NCBI GenBank assembly: GCA_019321725.1
Contig: CM033107.1
Coordinates: forward strand, 14,933,445-14,997,444
DNA: 64,000 nucleotides
Direction of reading: 5' to 3'
Source: Paulownia fortunei
Lineage: Eukaryota > Streptophyta > Magnoliopsida > Lamiales > Paulowniaceae
Shown here: in pieces, positions 24,522 to 37,548 of the stretch
Layout: each line of letters opens with the position of its first letter
Numbering within the stretch: the stretch's first letter is position 1
Notes under the pieces: model-generated
Database searches by the model: none
Seen by the model: only the letters and a program-made list of their open reading frames with translations
What the model was told of the DNA's origin: nothing
Made by a program: the position numbers and the translations under genes

Positions 24522-25676
24522 GGGTAATTGGCATTTTGTACCCTCTAATTAGGTTGATTTGGCACTTTGCATCCTAAAATAGAAAATTTGGTAGATTGCA
24601 CCCTCAAATCAATATTTTCTTAGCATAATACACTCTAAATCAATTTTTAACCAAAATTGGACGGTAAAATAGTCATTAACGATTAATTCCTTCTATTTTC
24701 TCCTCTTCTTCTCTTCATTTATAATTCCCTATTTTTTTAAACCCTAATATTATTTTAGTTAAATTAGTTTAAAAATCTAATTTTATTATTAACAATAGTT
24801 ATATTTTTTAATTTATTTACAAAATAATAATTATTTCACATATATTATGTAGTTAAAAATATAGCTTATTAAAATATATAAAAATAAAAGATACAATAAA
24901 AATTATTTAACAAAAGGTTTTAGGTTTACAAATAGAACATAAATTTGTAAATATAATACCTCTTATTTGACAAATATTAGTTTTTTATATTTTTGTGATA
25001 TTTGGTGATTGTTTTTATATGAATATGGTTGTTTGGAGTTTTATACCAAATAAAATACTTTACAAATCTAAATAGTCATATCCACATAAAATAACAACCA
25101 TTAAATACTACAAAATAAAAATAAAATAAAATATTCTATTTATAATTTTTTTTGTTTCGTATATATGTAAGCTAAAAATAATCATTTTTTCTATCTATAA
25201 GCTATATTTTTAACAACATATTATATGTGAAATAATTAATATTTTTATAAATAAATTAAGAAAATATAATTATCACTATCGTCTATTAAATAAATTTTTA
25301 TTGTTTTTTTATTATCATCTCAATAAGCTATAATTTAACAATATTAATATATGTGAAGTAATTTATAATTTTGCAAATAAATTAAGAAAATATCATTGTT
25401 GTTAGTATTATAATTAAATTTTATTCAACTAATTTAATTAAAATAATAATATTTTTTTAAAAAAATTAGCAATTTACATATGAAGGGATGATGAGGCAAA
25501 AAATAGAAGGAATTAATAATTATTAACTATTTTACCCTTCAATTTTGATTGAAAATTGTTAGGGGTGCATTGTGCCAATAAAATATTAATTTAAGGGTGT
25601 AATGTGCCAAATATTTAATTTTAAGGAACAATCTGTTAAATGAAGTCAATTGAAGGGTGCAAAGTACCAATTACCC
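24522..25676. mobile_element. MULE-type foldback element with 9-bp target duplication
   Basis: The 1155-bp element is flanked by perfect copies of TTTTAGTTC (24513-24521 and 25677-25685). The ends are long inverted repeats of about 190 bp. The left end starts GGGTAATTGGCATTTTGTAC; the right end, reverse-complemented, starts GGGTAATTGGTACTTTGCAC. Relatedness continues inward ('aattccttctattttttgcc' versus 'aattccttctattttctcct'), and much of the centre is also self-complementary. A 9-bp duplication with long inverted repeats fits Mutator-like elements. There is no transposase frame, so it is non-autonomous. Confidence 0.9.
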
Positions 25677-25685
25677 TTTTAGTTC

Positions 25686-26698
25686 AATTGATTATTTTCA
25701 TATCTAAATTTTTTTACTACTCATATTGATATAGGATTTGACAATTTATAGTTATAATTCAATTGAATTATTTGTCGAAGTAAATTAAAGAACATAATTT
25801 ATAATTCAATAAGGAAGTTGAAAAGGAATAAACTAAAAGAATTAATTTTACTAGTAATTTTTTTATTGAAATAAGTATTAATTTTATTTATTTTTTGTGA
25901 ATAAGTAATAGAAAATATATATATATATATATTTATACATTTATACATTTTGTGCATATTTTTTTAATATTAACGTAGTAAAATAAGAAAGTGCGCAAAA
26001 TTTAGATAGGAAAGTGCATTAATTTTAATATAATTTTATTATTTTACTTTTCAAAATTAGGTGTGTTGCACACTTGAAATAATGATTATTCTGCTGAATT
26101 CGCTTATAGATAGCACCGGGTAATTTTCTTTTAGTTTGGAGGTAAATTATTATAAAAAATTATTTAGAAGACAAATATAAAAATAAGTATAATTCGAATA
26201 GCAAAATATATTTATCCCAATTTAAAAATATGAATGATAGAAATAAAATCCTCATAAATTAGTCGGAAAGACAATACTGTCCCAAAATAATTTTATAATA
26301 ATGAATACATCTTATACACTTCCAAGCATTATTAAATAAATTGAAAGATATATAAGATTATATATTTTTCTACAGAATCATTTATTTCATCAAAAAACAG
26401 TAGATACATATTTAAATATCAATTTCATTGTTATGATAAATGATGCTCTATCCGATTTCACCTTGTTATTTTTTTTGGTTGTGATAAATCCATCCAAATT
26501 AATAGCAATACGCCAGTACCATAGAAAAAGAGCCAAAATTAATTGCTCACTGCTCAGTCACAACTCACAACTCACAACTCGCAACTTACAAGCGATTCCG
26601 AGGTGAAGAACGCATTCCCAATTTCTTGCATTTCAAAGATTCATCTCTTTCCTCCTCACAGAACAACAGACAACCTCTATCTACGACGAAAGAGAGCT
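25686..26698. promoter_or_regulatory. AT-rich upstream region and probable 5' UTR of the TraB gene
   Basis: 25686-26500 is AT-rich with no gene. Around 26560-26588 are three direct copies of CACAACTC, close to where the transcript probably starts. No unambiguous TATA box was chosen. The assignment rests only on position before the ATG at 26699. Confidence 0.3.
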
Positions 26699-29600
26699 AT
26701 GGTCCATAGTTCTCTGTCGATATCATCCCCAAAATTAACATGCTATTTTCCATCTACTTCCACCTCCGACTCCCACCACCGTTCCTACTTCTCCACAACG
26801 AGAAGCCTCAGGCTTTCAAGATTCAAGATTTTGTCCAAGACTGATGATGGGTCTGCGGACCAGTTTTTGCAGAACAATTCCATTGCTGATTTCATGAGGT
26901 TCAAGAAGGACAACCATGCTCAGTTGCAGACTGCTGTTGTTAGCTACCGCAAGAAGTTCCCTTGGTCCCTTCTTCAACCCTTTTTGCAGGTAAAGTCTCC
27001 ATTTTTCAACTTTGCTTTTGGGTTTATCGCTAAGGCGTGTTTTTTTTGTTTTGGTTGCTGAGCGGCTTTTTGTTTCTGTTGCCTGTGTAGGTGGATTTGG
27101 TCTCGACGATTCACATTGCCGATAAGGAGTAAGTTTTTCTTAAGATTTTGTTGGAAATTTGATTGTGCTATGTTATTTTGCATTATATATGATTTCTGTT
27201 GTATGGTGTATTTTCACGAAAAATATTTTTGATATTTATGGATTGAGTGAAGAAATGAGGTTCTGAGAGGTTAAAGACGGGAAGAGTCATCATGGATTCC
27301 TAGTCCTTCAAACCAATGTTGAAGAGGAAATGAAGTGACTAAACTCGAGCTTGCTTCCCCTAATAAATATACATACTTGTATGGGATCTTCCATTTGAAC
27401 TGTTAGGCCTGACTTATCAATATCTGGCTCTTCATCAGGAATTGCCGTGGTTGAGGGATTCATTTAGTACATTTTGAATGCAATTTTCTACATACTTTTG
27501 TGAAAAAAATTTACTTCTTGACTATAATGAAAGGGCTTAAGTGAAGATTGTATTTCTTTTGTGGGAACTGATAACAGGCATTTAGCCTGCTGTTGTTACT
27601 TGCTTTCAGTTGAGAGTTGTGGCTTCTATTTTCTCTTCATATATCAAACTTCTGAATGACTAATTATAAACTTGAAGCTATTATGGATGAGGAAAGACAT
27701 TTATGGTGAAATGTTTTGCTTTCATGAATATATGAAACCCAGTGACTCATAATATAGATTTACGGTGCAAATCAATTATTGATTAATATGCTCTTCATGT
27801 CATTTCATTCTAGTATAATACAATTTAGAAGCTTGATGTGGAATTTTTTACGGCACAGTTGATATTTTAAACTGTTAGGCTCTTGATTTTTCTCTTTATA
27901 TGGTTATACTTCTCTTCTCTTTGTGTGCACGCGTGCACCTGCTTGTGTATTTCTCTTTTTTTCTGTGCAGATATGGCTCAACAATTCCGAGTTGTTATCA
28001 TGGAGTGAGTAATAGATTGATTTCAGTTTCATAATGTTGGCCAAATTAATGATATGGTTTGTAATGTGGTTCGTTATTGTCTTTGTTGTGTTTAAAATGC
28101 TAGAGTATGTTTGTATTCATCATGTCAAAATGTTTGCACACTTTTTCAGGCCTAAAACGTTTTTGTTTTTCTCATGTTGAGATTATTTCTAAAAAGATTT
28201 CCAGAAGACACCATCTATTTTCAACCATATTTTTGAATGCCTACATCCCAACTTTTTTGAAAAAGGCTCATTTTTCAGAAAATACTTCTTATTTCAGATT
28301 TGAAAGCAAGCAAAACAATCATGTTTTATCAAAAGGAAATGTTAAATCTACCTTTCAACTCAATTGTCAAATCTTTGCAACTATAAAAGCATTTTCATAT
28401 AACCTTTCCAGAAAACATATACAAAAAAGCACCCAAATGTAACCCTATTGGTTCTTCTCATTCAGTTTATCATACTATTCTTCGATTTCTATTGATAACA
28501 AATTTAATTTATTATAAACATTATACTAGTTCTATCCCAACGACAGGTTAGCATCAGTACTGTTTACATCAAGTTGACTATATTCTTTTTTCCCCTTCCT
28601 GGAGTGCTGCTGTATGAATTTTGCTGCATGCTGCTGCCGAATGCTCGGAATATGTTAAGCTACATGACAAATACTACCTTGTGAAAGGTTCAAAACAGCA
28701 AAAGTAATTCAATTGAAAATTAATAAACAACATTTATATGGATATATGATATTTTGACTTTTAACTGCAGCAAAACGACTTGATACAAGAAGATAATGGA
28801 GTATTATTCATCAACTGGTTATATTTGAAATTCCTTCATTACGCTGGATATGTGTAGCCCTTATCTGAACCTGTGGTCTCTCTCTAGATCCGCAAATGTA
28901 ACATATGCATAGATGCACATATGCTTTGCCTTTTCTATTTCAACATTGCATCATAGTGTGGGCAACACTTGTGTGTTGAACTAGATGGAGCGAAATTAAG
29001 AGTTTTCTTTGTTGTACACTGTATGAACTCACTAAAACTTGGTTTTGCTGACTGATATCATTTGTGCTATTCACACAATGTATTGAGCTAGATGGATTTC
29101 TTGTGTTTTTCTTGAATTATAAAATGCTTAAGATTTTGTTGCTGGGAACTGGGCCTTTGTTTCATTATGTTCGATATTGATGATGGTGAGTTAATTAGAA
29201 TTGATGATCTATGAAGGTGGTTGCGGTTTCATGGGATAATTTTTCTCTGACTGTTTTCCATATATTTCTCTTATAAAGTATCAATTTTGATTGATGAAAA
29301 ACAATTTGTGTCTAGCTATTTTAATATGTGTGCTTAATCTAAAATGAATTATTGTTTACAAAGTACTTTATGTCAGAAGAAAAGCCCCTTGTTGTATGGT
29401 CATAAGCTAGAGGCATATCAATTTCCGAGGATTCATTTTTGCAGTGTTCATGTAATTAATATCAAATTTTTCTCTGCTCATTGTTTGAGTTTATTTGGAA
29501 ATTGGAATGAGAAAAAATGTAGAAGTGGGGTCGGTGAGAAATGGGAGATGTGTGTTAATTTGTATTTTTATTCTCTTGCAATGCACTTGCTTGTTTTTAA

Positions 29601-32600
29601 CCCGTTAGAAAATCTCTAAAGTGCATGTTTCTGCAGGTACTTCGCAACACTGCAAAAAGTACTTGAGCCATATGATTGTGTTCTTTATGAGATGGTTGCT
29701 AGCAGAGAGAGTTTAGAAAGCAGAAGAAACCCTGAGGCTAAAAAGAAACTTAAAGGCTCATACTTACGGGGATTTAATGTTCTTGGATGCATTCAGCGGC
29801 AGATGGCTAAGCTGCTTATGCTTGATTTTCAATTAGATTGTCTTGACTACCAGGCTGAGAATTGGTATCATGCAGATCTTGACTTTGAAACTTTCAAATT
29901 ACTTCAGGTACCATTCCATCAGCATATCCTGAAGTAAATTGTGTTGCTCAAAACCTACTTTATTAATATTAAAATAACAACAAATACAATGACGGAAACA
30001 ACAATAACAACTGTGATAATAAGAAAAGCTACTTCTTACAAACACTTTTCTTAGTTGTAATTGCTGGATACCAACTGTACTAGGTTCCTTTTCTACAGTT
30101 GGGGGAACAACTTCATTTAAAATTTTAAGATTGACATATCTATTAGAAAAATAGACTAGTTAAATGTTGGGTTCAGTAATATTTAATGTTGCTGCTATGC
30201 ATTTCTGAAATTTATTTTGTTTTCTTTCTCCTTCACTATGTCAATGTTCTCCTGTAGTAATTTTGAAATTTGTTACCTGATCCATTTCAGCTTGAAAAAG
30301 GTGAGAGCTTCTTCACATTTGCCAGAGATATGACACTTAGATCAACTAAAGCTATGGTGCAGCCTACTCCCCTTCAAGAAGATCTTGGTCCTTGGAGATC
30401 CAAACTTTTATGGGCCGCTCGTGTTGTACCAATGCCTCTTGTTGGTCTTCTCATCATTGGAAGTGTTTGTGCGGAGGTAGGAAGCCAAGCGAAATATCCA
30501 GAATTAGAAGCCTTGTCCAGGCTCGATTTTGGTGCAGCAATGAAAGTTTTCCTTGCAAAGAGGCTAACATCTGAGTAAGTGTTAAAATGTTTGAATAATA
30601 GACATGCTTTCTGTTTTTCTATGTTCCTAGTTCTTGAGGAAATTCTTTCAGCACTTTCTTCTGTTTTATAAGTAATTAATATTCTGTGCAAATTAAAACA
30701 TCTTATCTAACTTGCTGCATGTCCCATCTGCCAAACAATTTATGCTTACCTTCCTTAAAGTATTGCAGCAGATTTTAATTTTGCTGATGCTATCATTTAA
30801 TTATTAACCTGTCTTGCTTTTTCGCATTGCTCCTATCCTCATTTGTTGTGAATATAGATCAGGAATTATCGAATAAACAAATCACAACATATGACACAAT
30901 TGTAGACTGCCATTTTATTGAGTATACTCGTTCAAGAGGTATTTCTGATCTCAAAACCTAAGGCTGATGTTTATGTAGTTTTCAGAAACGGATGGAGCTT
31001 GCGGTAAGCTATCTTTATGCTTACCATTACATAGGGTGCTTCTGGCTGATCCACCTGCTTCCTGGGTAAGAAGAACTTGAGATGGTGGTAATCTTGAAAA
31101 CCACTTTAGTGATTTAGGATGTGAAAAGCTTGTGGCTTTAAACTAGAGGGAAAAAAAACAAGAGAGTGCTTAACTGAATGCCGATGAAGGTGTATCAGAA
31201 GAGTAACTTCAGGTTGCGTTTGGATTAAGGATTTGGATTTAGCGAAGGGATTTGTAATATTAATCCTACTTGACTAAGGATTCCAAACCTTAAATATAAA
31301 AATGAAACTTAAAATAAAAAAAAGCAAGGTCCAAGATTGCTTGAAATAGTAAATTATTACTGCACACATGACCTAAATTTGATGAAATAGATTCTAATAA
31401 ATGAATACATGCCCTAAGGTGGATTCGATTGTGGACTACTTTAAGTGTATATATCTTGAAAGAAACCCTTTTTGGTGCCGATTTTTTACCCTCTTAAATT
31501 TTGTTTTACTTGAGCAGTTTTTGTCTATCATTCTCCCCCGTTGAAAAGAAATCATCCTTCGAGTTTTGAATTGTTGAGGGCTTACTGTCTTACAAGTCTT
31601 GTACACAACCATTGCATGAAATGAGAAACTTAAAGTCAGCAGCATCACTCTTTAATGGTTTAAAGTTCTGAAATCAACTTTAGGATACCCATTTCTCTTT
31701 TATCCCTTGGAAACTTTTTGGGAGAATGAAAACATCAATTTGGGATAAAGTTGATTCAGTATTGAGTCCCTTGTTTCACATGGTTGCACAAAACATACTT
31801 TAGGTTTCCCACTGCACCAAAAACTAAGATTGCTGGTACCAATTAAATTCTATTAAAAACTTAAAATTAAAAAAAGAAAGGGTTTCAAGTGCTAAATTTT
31901 CTATATAAACACAAGAAGGATGTGGATTGGAATATATTTTATTATTTTAATTACATAGTTTGGCCTAAGAAATTAGGTGTAGAGCCACAAGAACAGTGCT
32001 GAAGAGCTAGAAGAAAGAAAAACAAAAAAAGGTGGGGGACTCTTTATTTTTTTATGGACCAAAATTTGATGTAAATTTATAAACTAATTGAACAATTTTG
32101 ACTTATTGGAGTATTTTTCTTTTGATTTGGTTGGGGGGGGGGGGGGGGGCGGGGGGGTGTCAAGGCCCCTTTGGCCCCCCTATATCTATCCTTGAATACC
32201 GTAATTCAACCTCCACACCGCAGGCACTAAATCTCACATACGGTCACACACATCGATATACAGACCCAAAATTGTGGAGGACTTTTGTTCGCGGGGCGGG
32301 GGGTGCGCATGGCCTCTGCCCGACCCCCTGCTTCCACCACTGTTGGGATGTGGAAAGCTGGAAATTGCTTTAGTTGGTAATTCCTGTGGTGTGAAGAAGC
32401 TTTCCTACCCAGTTTCAGGTTGGGTAGGCAATGACATATTTTCTGAGGGTTGCATTTCTTGAATATTGCAAGGGTAATATCTCGCTGGTTGAGAATATGG
32501 TAGTTTTGAAACTTTGAGGAGCTTATATCCATCTTGTGAGCTTTGATACAAGTCAAACCTGGTGTCACTTGGAGTTGGAATGACAATGATAAAGACATTA

Positions 32601-34458
32601 TAATTCCTGGGTTTTTGAATGTTTACTTTTTTACTGCTTGGGTTTTGTTTGCCTAGACTATCAAGGGGCATGGTTGGCCAGCCTTAATGTACCTGTTGGC
32701 CGGTTGTGGGCACTAAGCAACAGTACCTTGCAGGCTTTGGTTAACTAAATTATGACTCTAGTGTCTCAAAGGAGGACTTAGATTTCTTATTGGGGTTGGG
32801 AACCCTTTGGTACTGAGGGGCAGATGTGGGGTGGTCTTGTATGTTTGAAGGGTAGATTCTGGCTGCAGTGTCCTGTGGGCTATGCATATCAAGGGGTACT
32901 GCCTCTAGTCTGGAGTGATGGAGTAATGTTCTAGGCTATCTGCAGGAGTTTGTTGGTTTAGGAAATGCCATCATGGGGTGATGCCTCATTGTAAGCAAGT
33001 TGATCAAGATGCGAGTCCATGAGAATGTATCCAAAAATGCCATGTAGGATTATTATATTTTACTGGCCCTTCATATGTAAATCTTGAACTAACTTGTGGC
33101 CCTACTCATGCTAGGCACAAATGAAGGGTATCATGGTGACACGAGCTTGATTTCTTAGTAGAAGTGAGAATGAGGAAAGCTTATGGGTGTGGAGGTGACT
33201 CTTATTGCTTGAGATGAAACACGAGTGTCCCCTTACCATCAAAGGCAGACTAAATGAACCCCAAATTGAGGGTAATGTGTGATAAATAAGCTGGCTAGTT
33301 GGTGCTGTCTTCAAAGGCATACATGGTTGATGGAACCTTGATGAACGTGAGCATTAGACTAGGCGAATGCCTAGGCACCAGGTGCGTCTCTGTAAGGTTT
33401 TGGGTATTAACGCTAGTAAGCTTGGGCTCAAATGTGAAACAGGTCTTTTGCAGAAATTGAGATGGTAGAACTTTAGCTTAGGCTAGACGGGGTTTAAAGT
33501 TCTGAGTGCTGGCAAGTTGGCCCGTAAACATGATTGAGGTTATATGTATTAGGCATGCAAAACGAACATAACTAGACAAAGCTTGTGTGGCATAATTTTC
33601 ATATAGAAGTGTTCAACATGGAGCTCATGCAGTCAATGAATGCAAGAATGAAAAGTTCAAGTCAGTATTCTGATCACCTTCCCAAGGATTCATTAATGTA
33701 AACTGCAGTAGAATAATGATAGTGCACAAATTCTTACTTGTAAAAGACTTGAAAGTCATATATTCATATAAAATCAAATGTAAGAACCTTTGGTCACATA
33801 TTACACATCAAGTCTACTGCTCTTGAGTTTTTAAAATATTAAATTTTCACAAACCATATGCCATATTACAGTCCTGAGAAATGAGATGAGGATATGTCTT
33901 AACAGAAAAAACATTATTTTCTTAAGAAGATGTGGATTTGTCTCAATAGAAAAACATTATTTTTCTCTATTCAACTCCTCTGTGGAGTTATTTTAAATCA
34001 TTGCTACTATTTGTAGGTTCACGCAGGTGACAGCTGATGTGGAAGAGAAATCTGTTATTATTGGTGAGAGAAACAGAGCTGCTACGGAAGCGCTACGTCG
34101 AGCAATTGATGGTGGGAACAACAAGATTGCTATCCTATATGGGGGTGGGCACATGCCAGATTTGGGACGCCGGCTGCAAGAGGAATTTGACCTTGTTCCC
34201 TCCCAGGTGCAATGGATAACAGCATGGTCCATCAGGAATAAGAATCTGACAAGTAGTTCTTTTCCCTTTCTGAAAAAATTAGCCGGAGTTTTTGGGTGGC
34301 CCTTAAACCGATACCAAACTGTTGCATTGCTGATCTTTTCCTCAGTGCTTGCATTGGATCTCTGGTTTTGGGAACTATTTTTTGGTACTACAGTAAACTG
34401 GGTCTCCAATGTAGCTTCAGACTTATTTCATTATGTCGATGGCACTCAAGGACTTTAA
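26699..34458 (+). CDS. TraB/PrgY-like (GumN-type) family protein, probably plastid-targeted
   Basis: Five exons join in frame: 26699-26989, 27091-27128, 29637-29907, 30291-30574 and 34017-34458, giving 441 aa ending YVDGTQGL. ATG at 26699 is the first in frame; the N-terminus is Ser/Thr/Arg-rich and low in acids, as in chloroplast transit peptides. TraB landmarks are STIHIADKEYF (102-112), a Glu in LYEMV (E128), and the late Gly-His motif LYGGGHMPDLGRRL (335-348). Hydrophobic segments lie at about 237-262 (VVPMPLVGLLIIGS) and 394-421 (TVALLIFSSVLAL), so it is probably a membrane protein. It resembles what I recall of Arabidopsis TraB-related proteins of unknown function. TraB/Tiki-type proteins can be metal-dependent proteases, but activity here is unproven. 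Introns 2 and 4 are 2.5 and 3.4 kb. Phases at every junction are consistent and no stop interrupts it. Confidence 0.92.
32133..32157 (+). repeat. 17-G run plus 7-G run in TraB intron 4
   Basis: A tract of 17 consecutive G (32133-32149), then C, then 7 G. A second G-rich patch (gcggggcggggggtgcg) lies near 32291. This is strongly unlike the AT-rich surroundings and could form a G-quadruplex on the + strand, or be the end of a transposon fragment covering about 32130-32345. Confidence 0.9.
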
Positions 34459-36309
34459 TTGAATATGCTAGTAGCATCTCTTGTAAATATTGTATTTTCT
34501 TCAAAGATGATTGGGAATTGTCATAAATTAATAGTCTATGGAACTGTTAGTTGTTGCAGGGCACATGCCTAGGGTGGATGAATGACAAATCTTTTAGACA
34601 TGTTATCTTATATTATTGAAAGCTTCGTTCTACTACTACATTTTCATTGTCCTTTTTTCCAGTGTTATTATTCCTCTCATAGTTGCTTAAGTATGCTGAG
34701 TTATGACTTTATGCCTGCCACATACTTCACTTGTGGTGTACGTTTGAGTGATAAGAGTTGTGCTCTGGGGACTTGGAAGCCGGAGTATCGCTATAATTAT
34801 TCTTAGGCCACCTTACCTCAAGAAATCATTGGGTGGTTGCGCTTCCATTTGGTGGTTGTGGTTTAAGTGGACATGGCAGAAGTTTGGTTATCAGAGGGTG
34901 GAAGTAATGATGAAGGTGGAGTGGTGGTTGGGGAAAATGCTTGGCTGCACCAGGTGTTGGACATCAAATGTTGAGGATCATGCTACTCAGTACATTGTAG
35001 GTTATACTGTTATGTGGTGTCATTCTTACCATTTTTGGTTTGAAAACACTTGTTGTGGGTAAAAAACATTTCGGTGGCAAAGGATAAAAAACGGAAAGAG
35101 ATGCAAAAATGGAGAAGAGAAACATATAAATTGCAGAGAAAGATGGATGAGAATGATAGTCTAGTCCTTGGGGCCTCTATCGGAGATTGATGATCAAAGC
35201 AGCAGATATATGCATTAACTCTGCCTAAACAACAATAATATCTCCATAAACATTTCAGAACATTTTTTGCATCCCTGGAAAACCTTCGAATCATGCAACT
35301 CTGATCTCTAGTTTTTGTTTGCGGGCATCTTAATTTAATCCACAGCCAAAAATCCACCTCCTTGCATGTGCATCCTCTGCAAAAGCCTTTGTTTTACTAT
35401 AGTTGAGGATCAAAATTCTCAAAATCACGAAAAGGGTAGTCCACTTCACGATTCATAATAAATAATATATTATAATGAGCTGCACATCAAACATGCTAAC
35501 ATGTTTTACTAGTGAAATAGATTATTGTTCTGAATTTTACAACTCCACAATTTACACAAACTATGTCATATTACAAGAAATTTTAGACATTTAATCATGA
35601 CATCTTTTAATTTTATAAATAACTTCATCAATTTTATTTTATTTTTATCAAGATATCACTAACAAATTCAATACAACCATTAACAACTAAATAATTGCAA
35701 CAATAATAAAATAACTAGGCTCATGTCAACATAGAGTGATAAAACTAATTGAAGTCAGATTTCAACATTTAACAATTTAGATACAATTTCAATATTTCGA
35801 AAGAAACCTGTCATATATATTAGGATTAACCAGACTATAAATTTATTACCCACCACAATTCAAATAATAAAATGACGTCATTTTATTTTTTCGAGTTCCG
35901 ACAATGCAAGTCCACATACGACAGAGAATGCTGCATCAATGACGGCGGACGACAAACTCCACAAGGATTTTATCAAAATGATAAAGAAGACAAAATGATT
36001 AAAGGGCCAAAAAAAAAAAAAAAAACAATGCAAAAAAAATAAATTATGATAACTATCAAAGGATATGAACAAACAAAAGCTTGGTACATTCTCCATCCAT
36101 CACCAATCTATAGACGGCTCAACTCGAACATTCCATGGGTTCCAATAATTTACATCTATAAAAAAATTTGTTATGCTGATCGTTCCTCTTTTGCTGTCTT
36201 TTATTTATTAAAGATTGTGGATGAAATGAGAAAAGTGTATTGGAAAAGAAGATGGTTTTGAGTAAGAGGAGATTAGTTCAACTCCTGTCTGTTGATATCT
36301 TTAGTTATC
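34459..36309. other. Intergenic region after the TraB gene
   Basis: 34459-34560 is probable 3' UTR. From 34560 to 36309 I see no supported gene; open frames at 34582-35062 and 35010-35357 lack recognisable domains. Confidence 0.5.
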
Positions 36310-37172
36310 ATGGCAAGCACTTCTTCCACTTCACCTCAATTTCCACTCTTGGTAACTAATTCTCAACTTGTATGCCTATTGTTCACCTCTACCCAAAATA
36401 TGAATAAATTTGTAAAAATTAAAGAAAAGTTTTAACATGTGTTTCTGGTCGGAATTTTCTTGTTAGTTGTATGACTTGGGAAATTTTATTTTATTTTATT
36501 TACATGGAAGCAAGATTTTGATAAATTGATGTGCAGGAATTCAGTGGGACGATGCTTCATAAAGAGCCATCATGTCGGATAATTGCTCGGACGAGGTAAC
36601 ACTAACAGATCCCTCAGGCTATCTTTGGTTTCATGTTCCAATGGGGTGTATATATCTCTTAAGGCTCATTTGCTTCATGGTTAGGAAAAAATATATAATA
36701 AAATATAAGATTAAGATAAAAAAAATATCATATGGTTAAATATGTGATTAAAGTTGTGTTACTTAAAATACTTTTTGTAATTATTTTTTCTTTTTTTTTC
36801 TTTTTCTCTTTACATTTCATTTTCCTCTTTCCATTTTTTGCCCCCTTTCTTTCTCCTCTTTTCATTCCATTGTGATAACTCATCACACCTATTTCATGAC
36901 TTATCTTAAAAAAATTGAGATTTATCTTGTACTTGATTTTAATATTGATATTGAGCTCTCGTATAAGTAAACATAGATTTAAGTTGAATATTTTAGTATA
37001 TCCAATCTGAACTTATGAAATAAACGACCTCCAAGAATAAAAATGCATTTGCTAACTTTTGGGAAATAATATTTTTATTTTTTCGAAACATCTAGGAATT
37101 TTTCCTTTTTCAAAATCCTTCTCTTTTCTTTTAATATGTTCTAACTATTACATCAATTCAAATATAGTGTTT

Positions 37173-37213
<41 letters not shown>

Positions 37214-37548
37214 TATATATCCCTATCATTACAAGATAACAACAAAAAACACTATAAAAATTTAATGTGTCACTCCTAACCACAATCCTATATGAAAAAA
37301 ATTATCTTTCATCCAAACATATTTACCGTAAAAATACATCATATCATTATTTTTTAACAACTCATCCAACACACATTTTTTTCCCCCCACACATTTCCCA
37401 ATTCCAATATTTTCTAAAATATTTTTTCAAAAACACACATAATAACACTGAACAAATGATTTTACATTTATTATTAATGATTATTGTCCCCACACTGTGG
37501 ATGGATTTTCAGGAACTGTAATGTCAAGGAATGTTATCCTAACTTCAG
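36310..37548 (+). CDS. Unrecognised small gene candidate, three exons, 3' open
   Basis: Three short pieces join in frame with canonical junctions: 36310-36351 (MASTSSTSPQFPLL), 36537-36595 (EFSGTMLHKEPSCRIIART) and 37513-37548 (RNCNVKECYPNF plus two bases). Donors are GTAACT, GTAACA and GTACAA; acceptors are GTGCAG and TTTCAG. The middle and last pieces have clear lower AT content than their surroundings. The product would be small and Cys-containing with a Ser/Thr-rich start. I found no continuation after 37548 and do not recognise the family. It could equally be exons of a decayed gene or a chance chain. Confidence 0.25.
37177..37208. repeat. (AT)16 microsatellite
   Basis: A simple dinucleotide run between the second and third candidate exons of the 36.3-kb locus. 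Confidence 0.95.

Noticed and set aside
27971..28004. Cryptic exon in TraB intron 2, flanked by CAG and GTGAGT
   Set aside because: Including its 34 bp shifts the reading frame of the next exon, while direct joining of 27128 to 29637 restores the conserved KEYFATLQ reading.
32098..32671. Open frames with Gly- and Pro-rich segments on both strands
   Set aside because: They are driven by the G17 run and CCCC patches within an intron, with no domain.
34582..35357. Open frames downstream of the TraB gene
   Set aside because: No domain, no phase-consistent splice structure, and composition like intergenic DNA.
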